Assembly (NCBI GenBank): GCA_937876125.1 | Contig: CALEHF010000446.1 | Location: 1-41,106, forward strand | From: an uncultured bacterium | Lineage (GTDB): Bacteria > Planctomycetota > UBA8108 > UBA1146 | Direction of reading: 5' to 3' | Length of the DNA: 41,106 bases | Part shown: positions 40,379 to 41,106 of the stretch, in pieces | Position numbering within the stretch: the stretch's first letter is position 1 | How the letters are laid out: each line of letters opens with the position of its first letter | Translations under genes and position numbers: made by a program | The notes under the pieces: generated by a model | Database searches by the model: none | The model's input: the letters and a program-made list of their open reading frames with translations, nothing else | Told to the model about the DNA's origin: nothing

Positions 40379-40897
40379 ATGGCCAAGGCACCCCGTAAGA
40401 GTGCTGCCCCGAAGAAGAGCGCCGCTCCCAAAAAGAGTGGTGCTCCGAAGAAGAGCTCCGGCAAAGGCGCGAAGAGCCCCCGGCCGAGCACTCCCCGGAA
40501 GTCCACGCAGAAGTCTGCGCCCGCCAAGGCGGCGCGCGGCTCCTTCGAAGTCATTTGCAGCGAGTGCTACTCCGAGTTCGACTTCAACCCGGGCACCTCG
40601 GCTTCTCAGATCACTTGCCCCGTGTGCATGCACGTGGGCCAGGTTGCCGAGAACACCGAGCGCTCGAGGTTCGGCATGGCGAAGGCTCGCGAGCATAAGA
40701 GCTTCCTCAAGGGACTGATCCCGGCGATCCTCATGCTGGTGGTCGGCTTCTATTGGCTCGCCAAGTTGAACAACACCACCGATGAACTCGCGTCTGTCAC
40801 GAACTACGGACTGCTCGGAGGAACACTGCTGTTCTTCCTGCTCACCGTGTTCGGTGCCGTCAAATACGAGGCCGCTCGTCACGAAGTGTATTTCTAG
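40379..40897 (+). CDS. Membrane protein with histone-H1-like tail and zinc ribbon
   Basis: A 172-residue protein. Residues 1-52 are a Lys/Ala/Pro/Ser tail with repeated AAPKKS units, like bacterial H1-type DNA-binding tails. Residues 58-85 are a zinc ribbon (Cys60, Cys63, Cys80, Cys83). Two membrane segments follow at about 111-128 and 144-161. With both ends cytoplasmic, the basic tail and ribbon would face the nucleoid. ATG 40379 follows GGAAGGAA and marks where the basic repeats begin. No family is recognised. Confidence 0.72.
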   Translation: MAKAPRKSAAPKKSAAPKKSGAPKKSSGKGAKSPRPSTPRKSTQKSAPAKAARGSFEVICSECYSEFDFNPGTSASQITCPVCMHVGQVAENTERSRFGMAKAREHKSFLKGLIPAILMLVVGFYWLAKLNNTTDELASVTNYGLLGGTLLFFLLTVFGAVKYEAARHEVYF

Positions 40898-40925
40898 AGC
40901 CTCGATTGTCTCAGCGAGTGAGCAG

Positions 40926-40967
40926 AAAAAGAGCCCCGTCCGCAGATTGCGGACGGGGCTCTTTTCT
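40926..40967. terminator. Bidirectional terminator
   Basis: AAGAGCCCCGTCCGC and its exact complement form a 15-bp stem around AGATT. TTTTCTT follows on the plus strand and a T-run on the minus strand. It lies between two convergent genes and can serve both. Confidence 0.92.
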
Positions 40968-40985
40968 TGCTGCGCTCTCCTTCGA

Positions 40986-41106
40986 TCAGCGCTTCACGAA
41001 ATTGCCGTAGTTCTCCTCGGCGAGTCGCCTCATCAAGATCTCCGCGTTGGGATCGAGGTGGAAGCCGATCGTGTGGATCTTGACCTTGCGAATGTCGTTC
41101 AGCTCG
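40986..41106 (-). CDS. C-terminal end of a VWA-domain protein (partial)
   Basis: Only the last 39 residues are in the window; the gene continues past the right edge. They read KVKIHTIGFHLDPNAEILM and then RRLAEENYGNFVKR before TGA. This is the usual end of a von Willebrand factor A domain, where IHTIGF is the last core strand and LRRLAEENxGxF the last helix. Nothing can be said about the rest of the protein. Confidence 0.65.
   Translation of the reverse strand, partial: ELNDIRKVKIHTIGFHLDPNAEILMRRLAEENYGNFVKR

Noticed and set aside
1..41106. CRISPR arrays, complete insertion sequences, prophage genes, replication origin
   Set aside because: The tandem repeats have no unique spacers and no cas genes are near; no transposase, integrase or phage structural gene and no cluster of DnaA boxes was seen.

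Overview
The window looks like chromosomal DNA of a Gram-negative, GC-rich bacterium, most probably a member of the Planctomycetota or a close relative. The evidence is an LpxC-FabZ fusion, lipid A genes (lpxA, lpxC, lpxD), an OmpH/Skp chaperone, a type III polyketide synthase cluster, a DUF1573 protein, an ECF sigma operon with a secreted charged protein, and frequent GTG/TTG starts. This lineage call is inference from gene content; no rRNA gene is present.

Region 1 (1-18786, almost all minus strand) is housekeeping. In transcription order it has tRNA-Gln, glmU, prs, rplY, pth, rpsF, ssb, rpsR and rplI (closed by a terminator), then dnaB. Next come an OmpH-like chaperone, lpxC-fabZ and lpxA coupled to a Gfo/Idh dehydrogenase that may make the 3-amino sugar for lipid A. 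The last group is rpsB, tsf, pyrH and frr, with tRNA-Lys and tRNA-Glu at the left end. Upstream of tRNA-Gln lie a Nudix protein and a secreted HEAT-repeat protein.

Region 2 (19572-27352, minus) is the most interesting part. A tightly packed set encodes a YceI-type lipid-binding protein, a small lipoprotein, a type III polyketide synthase, a single 1180-residue RND exporter fused to an FAD oxidoreductase, a UbiG-like methyltransferase and a membrane ICMT-like methyltransferase. The overlapping genes suggest one pathway that makes, modifies and exports a phenolic or quinone lipid.

Region 3 (27785-36846) is mixed: a DUF1573 protein, lpxD, a QTMAN-like glycosyltransferase, tRNA-Ala, a small anchored protein, a PiT phosphate transporter with its PhoU-like partner, an ABM-fold protein and a tRNA 2-selenouridine synthase (selU/mnmH). 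Region 4 (37015-41106) has an ECF sigma factor, a putative anti-sigma factor and a secreted charged-helix protein in one operon. It also has two small membrane proteins, one with a histone-H1-like tail and a zinc ribbon, and the end of a VWA-domain gene.

Recurring oddities are 13-18 bp tandem repeats in spacers and gene ends, a 160-bp palindromic MITE-like element between lpxC-fabZ and lpxA, and a long leader hairpin in front of rpsB.
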